In this document: positions 37,529 to 46,009 of the stretch, in pieces
Position numbering within the stretch: position 1 is the first letter of the stretch
Layout of the letters: the number at the start of each line of letters is the position of its first letter
DNA from: Paracoccaceae bacterium
Lineage (GTDB): Bacteria; Pseudomonadota; Alphaproteobacteria; Rhodobacterales; Rhodobacteraceae
Direction: 5' to 3'
Assembly (NCBI GenBank): GCA_947449875.1
Contig: CANFSY010000004.1
Location: forward strand, 1 to 61,975
DNA: 61,975 nucleotides
The notes under the pieces: generated by a model
Told to the model about the DNA's origin: nothing
Databases searched by the model: none
What the model saw: the letters and a program-made list of their open reading frames with translations, nothing else
Made by a program: the position numbers and the translations under genes

Positions 37529-37834
37529 ATGGACGATGATTGTGATCAATACTTGCAAGACCCCACAGAGCTTCAAATCAAAGCGGCCTTCATGGGCCCG
37601 GCTTTTGCGGTTAACCGATGCATCGCAACCCTTGGCCCAACAGGCTTGCGGATCGCCTTCCTTGAAGAAGACACCGAAGAAGCGCCCAATTTCCGCGCGG
37701 CCGTCACGATGAGCCCGCAAGATGGCATCGGGCTTTACAAAATGCTGCAATCCGTTTTGCTGGATATTGACCCAGAGCGGCATGTAACGGCCGACCCGCT
37801 GCGCCAAATCGGACAGGATCATGCCCACAAATAG
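37529..37834 (+). CDS. conserved-looking hypothetical protein
   Basis: 101 residues, acidic N-terminus (MDDDCDQYLQDPTELQ) then an alternating pattern (AFMGPAFAVNRCIATLGPTGLRIAFLEED...FRAAVTMSPQDGIGLYKML) that looks like a small beta-rich domain followed by a helix. No family is recognised. The start is taken at ATG 37529; a TTG at 37490 would add 13 residues. The ribosome-binding site is weak in both cases. Composition and codon use match the surroundings. Cytoplasmic; no signal peptide. Confidence 0.55.
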   Translation: MDDDCDQYLQDPTELQIKAAFMGPAFAVNRCIATLGPTGLRIAFLEEDTEEAPNFRAAVTMSPQDGIGLYKMLQSVLLDIDPERHVTADPLRQIGQDHAHK

Positions 37835-38177
37835 CTCTACCACCCCAAATATTGGCAGGTGTATGAAGGTTTCAAACGCAAGCGGACCGCGCTTGCAAAG
37901 CAAAAAGCTCAAGTCCTACAGCGCGGGGAGCGCATCGCAGCAAGGTTTTGACGTGGACGAAGAACTGAAAATCTATTTCCTCTCGTGCAGATGATCGGTG
38001 TGGCTTTTCGTGTGGTCGTGGCACGGGCTGGGATTTTGGGCCTGATGGCCGACCGTTTTGATGGCGGGATATCCGCATCCAGTTTGGCCAGCGGTTTTGA
38101 AACAGCGCAGAAGTAAGCGGCGCCCCTTGGCCCATTCCCCCTTGCCAGCACTGCCCGCCTTTGCCAATCTGCGCCCC
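37835..38177. other. 343-bp gap before allA with no convincing gene
   Basis: No supported gene. One 41-codon frame (37991-38116, MIGVAFRVVVARAG...) ends 60 bp before allA but has no ribosome-binding site. An 11-base AAGCGGACCGC region and the flanking AAGC repeats show no strong hairpin. It probably holds the promoter of allA. Confidence 0.4.
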
Positions 38178-38648
38178 ATGCACACCATTACACCCCAGCC
38201 CCTGACCGCCCAAGCCTTTGCCCCGTTCGGCGACGTGCTCGATGCCACGGGCGATTTTCGATTGATCAACGACGGCTTTTGCCAGCGCCACCACGACCTT
38301 GCGCAGGTGGATACGGGCGGGGCAAAGACGGGTATTTCGATCTTTCAGGCCCAGCCGCGTTCCCTGCCCTACCGCTTTGACCTGATCGAGCGTCACCCCG
38401 AGGGCAGTCAGGCCTTTCTTCCGATGACCCAGCACCCGTTTCTGGTGATCGTCGCGCGCGATACTGAAACACCGCCCTTGGCATTTCTGACCAATGGCGC
38501 GCAGGGCATCAACCTGCATCGTGGCACGTGGCACGGGGTTTTGACACCGCTGCACGCGCCGGGGTTGTTTGCGGTGGTTGACCGGATCGGGACGACGGCG
38601 AATTTGGAGGAATTCCGTTACGCCAGCCCCTTTACCGTGGTGGGCTGA
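38178..38648 (+). CDS. allA: ureidoglycolate lyase
   Basis: 156 residues, cupin-fold AllA. It splits (S)-ureidoglycolate into glyoxylate and urea, the last step of allantoin use. Visible family features: PLTAQAFAPFGDVL at the N-terminus, the SLPYRFDLIERHPEGSQAFLPM segment, and NLHRGTWHGVLTPL (with the histidine that typically lines the site). The start at 38178 is chosen because the family begins MxxIxxxPLTxExFAPFG. It lies 15 kb from the rest of the allantoin genes, on the opposite strand from allE. Confidence 0.94.
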   Translation: MHTITPQPLTAQAFAPFGDVLDATGDFRLINDGFCQRHHDLAQVDTGGAKTGISIFQAQPRSLPYRFDLIERHPEGSQAFLPMTQHPFLVIVARDTETPPLAFLTNGAQGINLHRGTWHGVLTPLHAPGLFAVVDRIGTTANLEEFRYASPFTVVG

Positions 38649-38663
38649 TCGGGCGGGTCGGCG

Positions 38664-39791
38664 TCAGGGCAAGGTTTCCAACCGCAAGCCTTTGGCTGTG
38701 TCGGGCGCAAAGCCTAGCCAATCTTGGGTCAGATAGGCGGCCTTGGCCGTCTTACCTTTCAGATGCAGGTCCAAAAACGCCGTGACAAAATGCGCGGCGA
38801 TGTTGTTCATGCGCACCGTGTCCCACACGGCATCGGCGTAATGCTCAAAGGGCACAAAGGGCAGCCACGGCACGGGGGCCCAGCTTTCCAAGGGCGCGGG
38901 AAAGGGGGCGGCGGCGTTGTGGCCTGCGCCTTCAAACGTCAGCAGATGGCGGGTGACACCCACGGCTTCGTCAAATATCTTGCGCATAGCGGTGTCATAG
39001 CCCGATACCTCATCGCGGCTGCCGGCAAGGATCAACGCAGGCACGCGCAGCCCCGCCATTCCCGCCGCATCCCAGACCCCGATCTGCCGCCCCCAAGGGC
39101 CAATCGGCACAATCGCCTTGAGCCGAGCGTCCACCACGGGGTGCCTGTGACGCGCGAGATAAGGGCCAATCCCTGCCCCCCGCTCCATCGTCAGGGCGGC
39201 CTCTGACACGCCCGCCCCGCCCGCGACCAACGCCCCGTAGCCCCCCATCGAATAGCCAATGATGGCGATGCGCGTGGCCCCCAAGGCGTCGGCGACAAAC
39301 AGCGTGTCCAAGGGGCGGTTGACCAAGGTTGACCCAAAGGCCTGCCCGCCCAGATAGGCCGGATCGTCATAGGTGCTGTGCAGGTGGTCAATGCTGGCCA
39401 CCAGATAGCCCTTGGACGCCAAATTCTCGCCCAGATGCCCCATCAAAAAGCGGTTGCCCGGATAGCCATGCGATAAGATCACCAAGGGAAAATCGCCGTC
39501 TAAGGCGGCCGCATCCCGCGATGCGCTGCCCGACAGGCGCACAGGGGTGCGTCCATCGCGGCTGATAGTGGCATAGGCTGACACCGCGCCACGTTCCGCT
39601 GCTGGATACCACAGTTCCACCATCAGCGTGCGGTCGGTGACGACAGGGTTCCCCGCCATGGCGGCCAGAACATCCAACTGTGCCGGATTGACCAGCTGCA
39701 GCGTTCGCACCCCCACGGGATACTCCCCCAGCCGCGCCAAGTCTGGCGCATCGGGGCGGATCAGGTCGATGCGGTTGTCATGCGAGGTCAT
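38664..39791 (-). CDS. dienelactone-hydrolase-like alpha/beta hydrolase
   Basis: 375 residues. Nucleophile elbow GYSMGG (IAIIGYSMGGYGALVAGG) near residue 178, HGYPGNRF (oxyanion region, HG) near residue 110, Asp in AGSRDEVSGY and His in FEGAGHNAAAP complete a Ser-Asp-His set. Length and pattern resemble platelet-activating-factor acetylhydrolase/dienelactone-hydrolase relatives. No signal peptide is seen. It converges on allA with 15 bp between stops. The substrate is unknown. Confidence 0.8.
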   Translation of the reverse strand: MTSHDNRIDLIRPDAPDLARLGEYPVGVRTLQLVNPAQLDVLAAMAGNPVVTDRTLMVELWYPAAERGAVSAYATISRDGRTPVRLSGSASRDAAALDGDFPLVILSHGYPGNRFLMGHLGENLASKGYLVASIDHLHSTYDDPAYLGGQAFGSTLVNRPLDTLFVADALGATRIAIIGYSMGGYGALVAGGAGVSEAALTMERGAGIGPYLARHRHPVVDARLKAIVPIGPWGRQIGVWDAAGMAGLRVPALILAGSRDEVSGYDTAMRKIFDEAVGVTRHLLTFEGAGHNAAAPFPAPLESWAPVPWLPFVPFEHYADAVWDTVRMNNIAAHFVTAFLDLHLKGKTAKAAYLTQDWLGFAPDTAKGLRLETLP

Positions 39792-39854
39792 GCGGCGGCT
39801 CCTGTTGGTGGGGCAAGCTTAGGGCAGTCTGCGCCACGGGTCAGCCCCAAATTG

Positions 39855-39883
39855 AAAAAGGGGCGACCTTGCGGCCACCCCTT
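39855..39883 (-). terminator. intrinsic terminator of the cold-shock gene
   Basis: On the minus strand AAGGGGTGGCC and GGTCGCCCCTT pair over 11 bp (two wobble pairs) around a GCAA tetraloop, followed by TTTTT (plus-strand 39855-39859). Rho-independent form, 40 bp after the stop of the cold-shock gene. Confidence 0.85.
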
Positions 39884-39896
39884 GTCCCAAACTTTT

Positions 39897-39918
39897 GCTT
39901 TGGGCCTAGGCCCAAAGC
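39897..39918. repeat. 22-bp perfect palindrome downstream of the cold-shock gene
   Basis: GCTTTGGGCC / GGCCCAAAGC with CTAG at the centre reads the same on both strands. It sits between the cold-shock stop and the terminator, so the transcript should end with two stacked hairpins. Confidence 0.8.
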
Positions 39919-39925
39919 GCAAAGC

Positions 39926-40132
39926 TTATGCCAGCGCCAGATTGATCGCCGACTCGCGACCATCACGGCCAGCTTCGATGTCGAAGGTCACGGCTTGGCC
40001 ATCAGCCAGTTGGCGGATGCCAGCGCGTTCCATAGCGGTAATATGGACGAACACGTCCTTCTTGCCGCCTTCCGGGGCGATAAAGCCGAAACCTTTAGTT
40101 GCGTTGAACCATTTCACGGTGCCCTTAGCCAT
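39926..40132 (-). CDS. cold-shock domain protein
   Basis: 68 residues, one cold-shock domain. RNP1 KGFGFIAP and RNP2 DVFVHITA are both present, and the N-terminus [16 protein letters not shown] is canonical. It binds single-stranded RNA/DNA and melts RNA structure. The start at 40132 is family-typical; the 5' leader is long (256 bp to the next divergent gene), as usual for csp genes. It is ended by a palindrome and a strong terminator. Confidence 0.96.
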   Translation of the reverse strand: MAKGTVKWFNATKGFGFIAPEGGKKDVFVHITAMERAGIRQLADGQAVTFDIEAGRDGRESAINLALA

Positions 40133-40388
40133 CGTGTGTACTCCTGTTTGTCTGCCATCCGCAGGTTTGCGATGGCCCGGCGCAGTCACGTCAAGATCGA
40201 AAGCTGCAGCCGTAGCCAGACAGGGTCGATAATTAGCGGTTCGCCTTATGCACATGCGCTCTTTCCCCTGCAAAAGCAAGCCCTGTGGCAAGAATGACTG
40301 CGCGGTGTGATGCCTATCTCTTGACTTGGGCGACAAAACGCCTGCCCTGTGGCGCTTCTGCCTTGCCAACCCTAGCCATCAGGCCGCC

Positions 40389-41237
40389 ATGCGACTGCTT
40401 TCTTACAACATCCAGTATGGCTACGGCCGCGACGGGGCCTATCGGTTGGACCGTGTGGCGCAGGTGGTGAAATCCGCCGACATCGCCGCCTTGCAAGAGG
40501 TTGACCGCCATTGGCAGCGCACGGGCTTTGACGATCAGCCCGCCCTGTTGGCCGAAATGCTGCCCGATCACCACATGGTCTATGCCCCGGCCTTTGATAT
40601 GGATGCCGCAACCCAAGCCTACAAATCGCGCCGCCGCCAGTTCGGCCCGATGATTCTGTCGCGCTGGCCGATTGTGTGGAGCCGGATGCACCTTTTGCCG
40701 CTGCACCGCATGATCACCCCGCTCAACACCCAAACCTGCGCGCTCGAGGCGGTCGTGGATACGCCGACCGGCCCCTTGCGTGTCTTTTCGCTGCATCTGG
40801 CGCATGTGGGCGTGCAAGAACGCATGGCGCAGATTGACCTGCTGTTATCCCTACCCGCAACCGGCGGCCCGTGGAGCGGGACCGATGACGAACCCGCCCG
40901 CAACTGGACACAAGGTCTCCCCGAACCGCCCTGCCCTGCCAGCACGATCTGGCTGGGCGATTTCAACATGGAACCGGGCAGTGCCGAATATCACCGTCTG
41001 GTCGGCCAAGCGCCCTATCATCCCGGCGCTGTCTATGCCGACAGGTGGGTAGACGCCGTGGCCTATCTGGCAGCGCAGGTGCACACGCATGACAAGGTCA
41101 TTGCAGGCGAAAGGCGGCTGCGCCAGCTTGACCATGCCTTTGTCACCCCCGACCTAGCCCCTCGCCTGCGCCGTGCGCACAGCGATGCCGACGACGTCGC
41201 CTCTGACCATTTGCCGCTGTGGATAGAGCTTGATTGA
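40389..41237 (+). CDS. endonuclease/exonuclease/phosphatase-family protein
   Basis: 282 residues. The EEP (DNase I-like) fold is visible: MRLLSYNIQYG at the N-terminus with ALQEVDRH (metal Glu), GPMILSRWPI, VFSLHLAHVG (His), TIWLGDFNMEPGS (Asn-Asp motif) and the closing LDHAFVT...SDHLPLWIELD (catalytic Asp/His). Substrate may be a phosphodiester or a sugar/lipid phosphate. No signal peptide. It is 43 bp upstream of the kinase gene on the same strand, so it may belong to that operon. Confidence 0.85.
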   Translation: MRLLSYNIQYGYGRDGAYRLDRVAQVVKSADIAALQEVDRHWQRTGFDDQPALLAEMLPDHHMVYAPAFDMDAATQAYKSRRRQFGPMILSRWPIVWSRMHLLPLHRMITPLNTQTCALEAVVDTPTGPLRVFSLHLAHVGVQERMAQIDLLLSLPATGGPWSGTDDEPARNWTQGLPEPPCPASTIWLGDFNMEPGSAEYHRLVGQAPYHPGAVYADRWVDAVAYLAAQVHTHDKVIAGERRLRQLDHAFVTPDLAPRLRRAHSDADDVASDHLPLWIELD

Positions 41238-41280
41238 CAAGGCCGCCCCGCTTGGCCTTGATACCGCCAAAGGAACCCGC

Positions 41281-42270
41281 ATGATCCCCACCCTTGGCGC
41301 CAACCTGACCACCCCGCCCCCCGTTCTGGCCAAAGAGATTGCGCTGGACCTGTTGCAGGCCCATTGGGGCATCACAGGCGCATTGGATCCTTTGACCTCT
41401 GAACGCGACCTGAACTACCGCGTCAGTGCGCCCCAAGGGCGCTATGTGCTCAAACTCGCCAATCCGGCAGAGCCTGCGGCTGTCACGCAGTTCCAAACCC
41501 GCGCGCTGCTGCATCTGGAAGCCTCATCCCTGCCCGTGCCCCGCATGGTGCGCACCCAAACCGGCGCGACCGAGGTTCCCACCCCCCACGGCATCTTGCG
41601 CCTGCTGACCTATCTGGAAGGTCAACCGTTGCACCTCGCCCCCAAGTCGATGGCCCAACGCGCCGCCATTGGCCAAGCGGCGGCGCAGCTGTCGCTGGGC
41701 CTGCAAGGGTTCAGCGACCCCGCCAGCCGCCAAGACCTGCAATGGGATATCCGCCACACCGCACGCCTGCGCCCCTTGCTGGGCGACATCGCCCCCGACC
41801 TGCGCCCGCTGTGTGCCCAAACGCTAGAGGTTTTTGAACAGGCCGTTCTGCCCCACCTGCCCGATTGCCGCTGGCAAGTGGTGCACAATGACATGAACCC
41901 GCACAACCTGCTGACCGATCCTGCAGACCCGACCCGAATCGCGGGGATCCTTGACTTTGGCGATATGGTCGAAACGCCGCTGGTCTGCGACATGGCCGTG
42001 GCCGCCAGCTATCAGATCGACCCTGACGCCCCGTTGGAAAGCCTGGCCACCTTTGCCCGCACCTATCACGCCACCCTGCCGCTGACGGCGCTGGAACAAA
42101 GCCTGTTTGTGCCCCTGACAGCGGCGCGGATGCTGACGACACTCGCCATAGCTTCGGCCCGTGCGGCGCGCTATCCTGACAATGCGCCCTATATCCTGCG
42201 CAACGTGCCCTCTGCCAGCGCGGGACTGCGCGCGATGCAGGGCCTGAACCTGTCCAACCTGTGGGGGTAA
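41281..42270 (+). CDS. aminoglycoside-phosphotransferase-fold kinase (hydroxylysine-kinase-like)
   Basis: 329 residues. Kinase-fold motifs: RDLNYRVSAPQGRYVLKLANP (nucleotide loop and Lys), VVHNDMNPHNLL (catalytic loop with HND) and GILDFGDMVETPLVCDMAV (metal-binding DFGD). The N-terminus and the LEGQPL segment resemble the AGPHD1/hydroxylysine kinase branch. The next gene, 3 bp downstream, is a class III PLP enzyme, matching the kinase plus phospho-lyase pairs that degrade hydroxylated amines (hydroxylysine, ethanolamine). The start at 41281 has AAAGGAA upstream. The substrate is inferred from the pairing. Confidence 0.8.
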   Translation: MIPTLGANLTTPPPVLAKEIALDLLQAHWGITGALDPLTSERDLNYRVSAPQGRYVLKLANPAEPAAVTQFQTRALLHLEASSLPVPRMVRTQTGATEVPTPHGILRLLTYLEGQPLHLAPKSMAQRAAIGQAAAQLSLGLQGFSDPASRQDLQWDIRHTARLRPLLGDIAPDLRPLCAQTLEVFEQAVLPHLPDCRWQVVHNDMNPHNLLTDPADPTRIAGILDFGDMVETPLVCDMAVAASYQIDPDAPLESLATFARTYHATLPLTALEQSLFVPLTAARMLTTLAIASARAARYPDNAPYILRNVPSASAGLRAMQGLNLSNLWG

Positions 42271-42273
42271 GCG

Positions 42274-43584
42274 ATGAAACGCGATGAAACGATGGTCAAC
42301 GCCTATGTCCCCGGCCAAGGCAACTTGTCGGTGCAAGATCAAGCCCTTGTCGCCCGCCGCCAGCGGCTGCTGGGGCCCGCCTATCGGCTGTTTTACGAAA
42401 CCCCCGTGCATCTTGTGCGCGGTGAGGGGGTTTGGCTGTATGATGCCGAGGGCAAAGCCTATCTTGACTGCTACAACAACGTGGCAAGCTTGGGCCATTG
42501 CCACCCCCATGTCACCCAAGCCACCGCCAAACAGGCCGCGACCTATGCCAGCCACACCCGCTATCTGAACGAGGTCGTGCTGGAGTGCGCTGAAAAGCTT
42601 CTGTCACACTTTCCGCCCGCCCTGTCGCAGGTGATGTTCACCTGCACCGGATCCGAAGCAAACGATCTGGCCCTGCGCATCGCCTTTGCCCAAACCGGCG
42701 GCACCGGCGTGATCGTCACGCAAAACGCCTATCACGGGGTGACGCATACGGTGGCGGGGCTTTCGCCCTCGCTGGGGTCTGGCGTGGCCTTGGGCCAGCA
42801 CGTGCGCACGGTTCCCGCGCCCGATCCGGCACAGATGGCAGGTGATCTGGGGCAGGCCTTTGCTGCCGCCGTGCAAGGGGCGGTCGACGACCTTGTGCGC
42901 CACGGCATCAAACCCGCTGTGCTGATCGTTGACACCGTGTTCTCCTCAGACGGCGTGTTCGCCGATCCGGCTGGGTTCTTGCAGCCAGCGGTCGATGTGA
43001 TCCGCAAAGCCGGCGGCCTGTTCATCGCAGACGAAGTTCAGCCCGGTTTCGGGCGCACCGGCGGGCATTGGTGGGGCTTTGAACGCCACGGAGTGCTGCC
43101 CGATATGGTCAGCTTGGGCAAACCCATGGGCAACGGCTACCCCGTGGCCGCCTTGGTCTTGCGCCCCGAAGTCTTGGCCGAATTCGGCGCAAAGGGGCGC
43201 TATTTCAACACCTTCGGCGGCAACGCCGTGGCCTGCGCCACCGCCATTGCGGTGATGGAAGTGATTGAAGACCAAGCCCTGCTGCACAACGCCGCCACCG
43301 TGGGCCAGCACATGGCCGATGGCCTGCGCGCCTTGGCCAAAACCCACGCAAGCCTTGGCCCCCTGCGCGCGGTCGGTCTGTTCTTGGGCCAAGACATCAC
43401 CCGCGACGGCACGCCCGACGGGGCCGAAGCGGCGCGTGTGGTCAACGCTTTGCGGGATGCAGGCGTTCTCATCTCGGCCACCGGCCCCAAAGGCCACACG
43501 CTGAAAATCCGCCCCCCCCTGATCCTGCAAAGGGCGCAGGCCGATCTGTTCTTGGACAAACTGGATCAAGCCCTAAGACCCTGA
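42274..43584 (+). CDS. class III PLP-dependent aminotransferase/phospho-lyase
   Basis: 436 residues, fold type I. Conserved stretches: YDAEGKAYLDCYNNVASLGHCHP (class III opening), FTCTGSEANDLALRIA, FIADEVQPGFGRTGGHWWGFE and the Lys in DMVSLGKPMGNGYPVAALV, which carries PLP. The YLDCYNNVASLGHCHP form and GRYFNTFGGNAVACA resemble the AGXT2L/ethanolamine-phosphate phospho-lyase branch. Placed 3 bp after the kinase gene, it would use the phosphorylated product of that kinase. The start at 42274 has GGGGGT 6 bases upstream; an ATG at 42292 is the alternative. Confidence 0.85.
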   Translation: MKRDETMVNAYVPGQGNLSVQDQALVARRQRLLGPAYRLFYETPVHLVRGEGVWLYDAEGKAYLDCYNNVASLGHCHPHVTQATAKQAATYASHTRYLNEVVLECAEKLLSHFPPALSQVMFTCTGSEANDLALRIAFAQTGGTGVIVTQNAYHGVTHTVAGLSPSLGSGVALGQHVRTVPAPDPAQMAGDLGQAFAAAVQGAVDDLVRHGIKPAVLIVDTVFSSDGVFADPAGFLQPAVDVIRKAGGLFIADEVQPGFGRTGGHWWGFERHGVLPDMVSLGKPMGNGYPVAALVLRPEVLAEFGAKGRYFNTFGGNAVACATAIAVMEVIEDQALLHNAATVGQHMADGLRALAKTHASLGPLRAVGLFLGQDITRDGTPDGAEAARVVNALRDAGVLISATGPKGHTLKIRPPLILQRAQADLFLDKLDQALRP

Positions 43585-43587
43585 TCC

Positions 43588-43638
43588 CTTTCATATGTGC
43601 CCAAATATCCCCGGGGTCAAAGGGGGCGGGCCCCCTTT
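43588..43638. repeat. dispersed hairpin + ATATTTGGGC repeat, copy 3 (reverse), with terminator-like stem
   Basis: CTTTCATATGTGCCCAAATATCCCC (43588-43612) is the reverse form of the core seen at 12412-12438. It is followed by a 9-bp perfect stem AAAGGGGGC (43619-43627) and GCCCCCTTT (43630-43638) with a 2-base centre. It lies between the convergent stops of the PLP gene and rpe, so bidirectional termination is likely. Confidence 0.7.
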
Positions 43639-44338
43639 ACGCCTCTGCCGCCTGCCGCAACGCGCGGATGTTGGCCCCGTAAGCGGCAGGGTTGTCTGCC
43701 GTGCCACCCTTGAACACCGAAGACCCCGCCACCAACGCATCCGCCCCCGCCGCCACCAAGGCGCGGGCGTTGTCCAGCGTGACACCGCCGTCAATCTCGA
43801 TATGGATCGGGCGGTCCGCGATCATCGCCCGCAAAGCGGCGATCTTGTCCATCTGCGATGGGATCAGCTTTTGCCCGCCAAAGCCGGGGTTGACCGTCAT
43901 CACACAGATCAGGTCGATATCGTCCAACAGATAGGGCACCGCCTCGATCCCCGTGCCGGGGTTGATCGCCAACCCCGCCTTGCAGCCCAAAGCCCGAATG
44001 GCTTGCAGCGTGCGGTGAATATGCGGCCCGCTTTCCAGATGGGCGGTCAGAATATCAGCCCCCGCCTTGGCAAACGCCTCTAGATAGGCATCCACCGGAG
44101 AGATCATCAAATGCACATCCATCACCCCCGCTATATGGGGCCGCAGGGCCGCGCACATGGCAGGGCCAAAGGTCAGATTGGGCACGAAATGGCCGTCCAT
44201 CACATCAACATGCACCCAATCGCAGCCCTGCGCTTCGATGGCGCGGCACTCGGCGCCGAAATTGGCAAAGTCGGCGGCAAGGATCGACGGGGCAATCTTG
44301 ACGGCACGCGAAAAGGTGGGGCGGCGGGAAAGGGTCAT
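43637..44338 (-). CDS. rpe: ribulose-phosphate 3-epimerase
   Basis: 233 residues, TIM barrel. It interconverts ribulose-5-P and xylulose-5-P in the pentose phosphate/Calvin pathways. Visible: KIAPSILAADFANFG, DWVHVDVMDGHFVPNLTFGP (metal His/Asp), DVHLMISP, MTVNPGFGGQKLIP, and IEIDGGVTLDNA with the GADALVAGSSVF phosphate-binding end. It is next to gap but transcribed divergently, with 124 bp between starts. Confidence 0.95.
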   Translation of the reverse strand: MTLSRRPTFSRAVKIAPSILAADFANFGAECRAIEAQGCDWVHVDVMDGHFVPNLTFGPAMCAALRPHIAGVMDVHLMISPVDAYLEAFAKAGADILTAHLESGPHIHRTLQAIRALGCKAGLAINPGTGIEAVPYLLDDIDLICVMTVNPGFGGQKLIPSQMDKIAALRAMIADRPIHIEIDGGVTLDNARALVAAGADALVAGSSVFKGGTADNPAAYGANIRALRQAAEA

Positions 44339-44462
44339 GGCGTCCTCCTCTGATCACGCGGGTGTGCCGCAGCGCACAGCGCCGGTCAAGTCCTGCCCAA
44401 GCGCTGCATTGCGGTGCCCCGCAGAATATGATCAAATTCCCCAACGCAGCAGGAGGGAAACG

Positions 44463-45437
44463 ATGCAGGTCTTCATCAACGGCTTTGGCCGGATCGGACG
44501 GTCTGTGCTGCGCGCTTGGGCGCAATCGCCCGAGACTTGGCCGGGCCTGACCATCGCCGGAATCAACGACATCGCCGCAGCCGAGATGTGCGCTTACCTG
44601 TTCCAATACGATTCCGTCTTTGGCCCGTGGCGCGGCACCGTCAGCCTGACCAGCGCGGCGCTGATGGTGGACGGGCGCGCGATTCCCCTGCACCGCAGCC
44701 CCGATCTGACAGAACTTGACCTGTCGGGTGTCGATGTGGTGCTGGAATGCACCGGCCGCGCCGACCGGATGGATGTGGCTACCCAAGGCCTGATCGCAGG
44801 GGCCAAGCGGGTGCTGATCTCTGGCCCCTCAAAAGCCGCCGACCTTACCCTTGTTTTGGGCGCGAATGAGGGCATGCTCAAAGACCAACGTATCATTTCA
44901 AACGCGTCTTGCACCACCAACGCACTGGCCCCCTTGGTCAAACTGCTGCACAAAACATGGGGCGTTGTGACGGGCTCGATGACGACGATCCATTGCTACA
45001 CCGGCAGCCAACCCACCACCGACGCCCCCGCCGCCGACTATGCCCGCTCACGCGCGGCGGCCCTGTCGATGGTGCCCACCACCACCTCGGCCCAACGCCT
45101 GCTTGATACCGTGCTGCCCGAGATCGCCGGACGGATCGAAGGCTCCGCCGTGCGCGTCCCCACCGCCTCTGTCTCGGCAGTCGATTTGGCGGTGATGCTG
45201 CACACCACCCCCACCGCAGACCAAATCAACCAAACCCTCAGCGCCGCCAAAGGCGTTATAGGCAGCACCAAAGCCCCCCTAGTCTCCTCCGACCTACGTG
45301 CGCGGCCCGAAAGCATCATCATGGCGCTGCCCGAAACGCGGGTGACAAATTTCGGTCTGGTGCGGGTCTTTGGCTGGTATGACAACGAATGGGGCTTTTC
45401 CAACCGCATGCTGGATGTCGCCCTGCGCATGGGCTGA
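44463..45437 (+). CDS. gap: glyceraldehyde-3-phosphate dehydrogenase
   Basis: 324 residues. The NAD-binding NGFGRIGRSVLRAW and the catalytic Cys in NASCTTNALAPLVK are canonical, followed by TTIHCYTGSQPTTD and WYDNEWGFSNRMLD. The start at 44463 has AGGAGGG 5 bases upstream. It differs somewhat from the usual Gap (e.g. GSMTTIHCYTGSQPTTDAP, shorter length), so it could be a second, specialised copy; an erythrose-4-P role cannot be excluded. It is followed by a repeat copy and a decayed region. Confidence 0.92.
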   Translation: MQVFINGFGRIGRSVLRAWAQSPETWPGLTIAGINDIAAAEMCAYLFQYDSVFGPWRGTVSLTSAALMVDGRAIPLHRSPDLTELDLSGVDVVLECTGRADRMDVATQGLIAGAKRVLISGPSKAADLTLVLGANEGMLKDQRIISNASCTTNALAPLVKLLHKTWGVVTGSMTTIHCYTGSQPTTDAPAADYARSRAAALSMVPTTTSAQRLLDTVLPEIAGRIEGSAVRVPTASVSAVDLAVMLHTTPTADQINQTLSAAKGVIGSTKAPLVSSDLRARPESIIMALPETRVTNFGLVRVFGWYDNEWGFSNRMLDVALRMG

Positions 45438-45441
45438 CCCC

Positions 45442-45507
45442 GCTTTTCATAGTTACGCAAATATCCCACGGGGTGCAGAGGTGTGACCCCCCCGACCTTG
45501 GGGTCAC
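45442..45507. repeat. dispersed hairpin + ATATTTGGGC repeat, copy 4 (reverse, degenerate)
   Basis: CTTTTCATAGTTACGCAAATATCCCACGGGG (45443-45473) is a diverged reverse copy of the core (GCAAATATCCC for GCCCAAATATCCC). An 8-bp stem GTGACCCC (45483-45490) and GGGGTCAC (45500-45507) follows. It starts just after the gap stop and could serve as its terminator. Confidence 0.6.
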
Positions 45508-46009
45508 GATGCATTGATCTTCCCTCTGCTGCATGCTCCACGTCGCTGAAAAGGGCAGGGACCTGCGGGATGGATACTGGTCAAGCCAAAAAATACTGGC
45601 CATCGCTCAGTCTCCTTGCGGATCCTGAATCACGTCAGAGAAGCAACATCAATGGATCCTGACCCTATGGCTCCTGCGCGGTCGTTTTGTCATGACCGGC
45701 TTCTGTCTTACGGCGTGATGCCGCAGTTGCGCAGAAAATCCACTTATCCAAAATGTTCAGGGTTCCCGAGACGCCTCTGCCGCCAGTGCATCAATGCATC
45801 GTTGCAACAGCATGCAAAATAATAGGTCCAGAGCCTAGGTGGACAAGGGTCCCTGAATGGGCGCGCAATCGGCAAAGCACGGGATCGGCCAGATTTGAGC
45901 CGGCCCGCGCCATAGCCCACCCAACAGCATGGCGGCGATGCCGCGACCCGAGGTCAAAATGCACCCCAAAAGACCCAAGCACCCACTGAATGCCTGCCCA
46001 TCGCAGTTG
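45508..46009. other. 500-bp stretch with no intact gene (decayed)
   Basis: No gene is supported. Open frames on both strands are short (under 80 codons) and lack typical Rhodobacteraceae codon use. CAGGATCC occurs at two places near 45620 and 45655. The only recognisable piece is the possible IS5 start at about 45603 (next entry). Confidence 0.45.
45540..45603 (-). mobile_element. possible IS5-family transposase N-terminal scrap
   Basis: ATG at 45603 with AAGGAG 8 bases upstream begins MASIFWLDQ, resembling the MASxFWLT start of IS5 (IS427-group) transposases, but the frame leaves that pattern after 7 residues. The upstream context (GATTCAGGATCCGCAAGGAG) also looks like an IS5 leader. Seven matching residues are weak evidence; it could be chance. 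Confidence 0.3.

Noticed and set aside
37991-38116. 41-residue frame upstream of allA
   Set aside because: No ribosome-binding site, no signal or domain; likely chance in GC-rich DNA.
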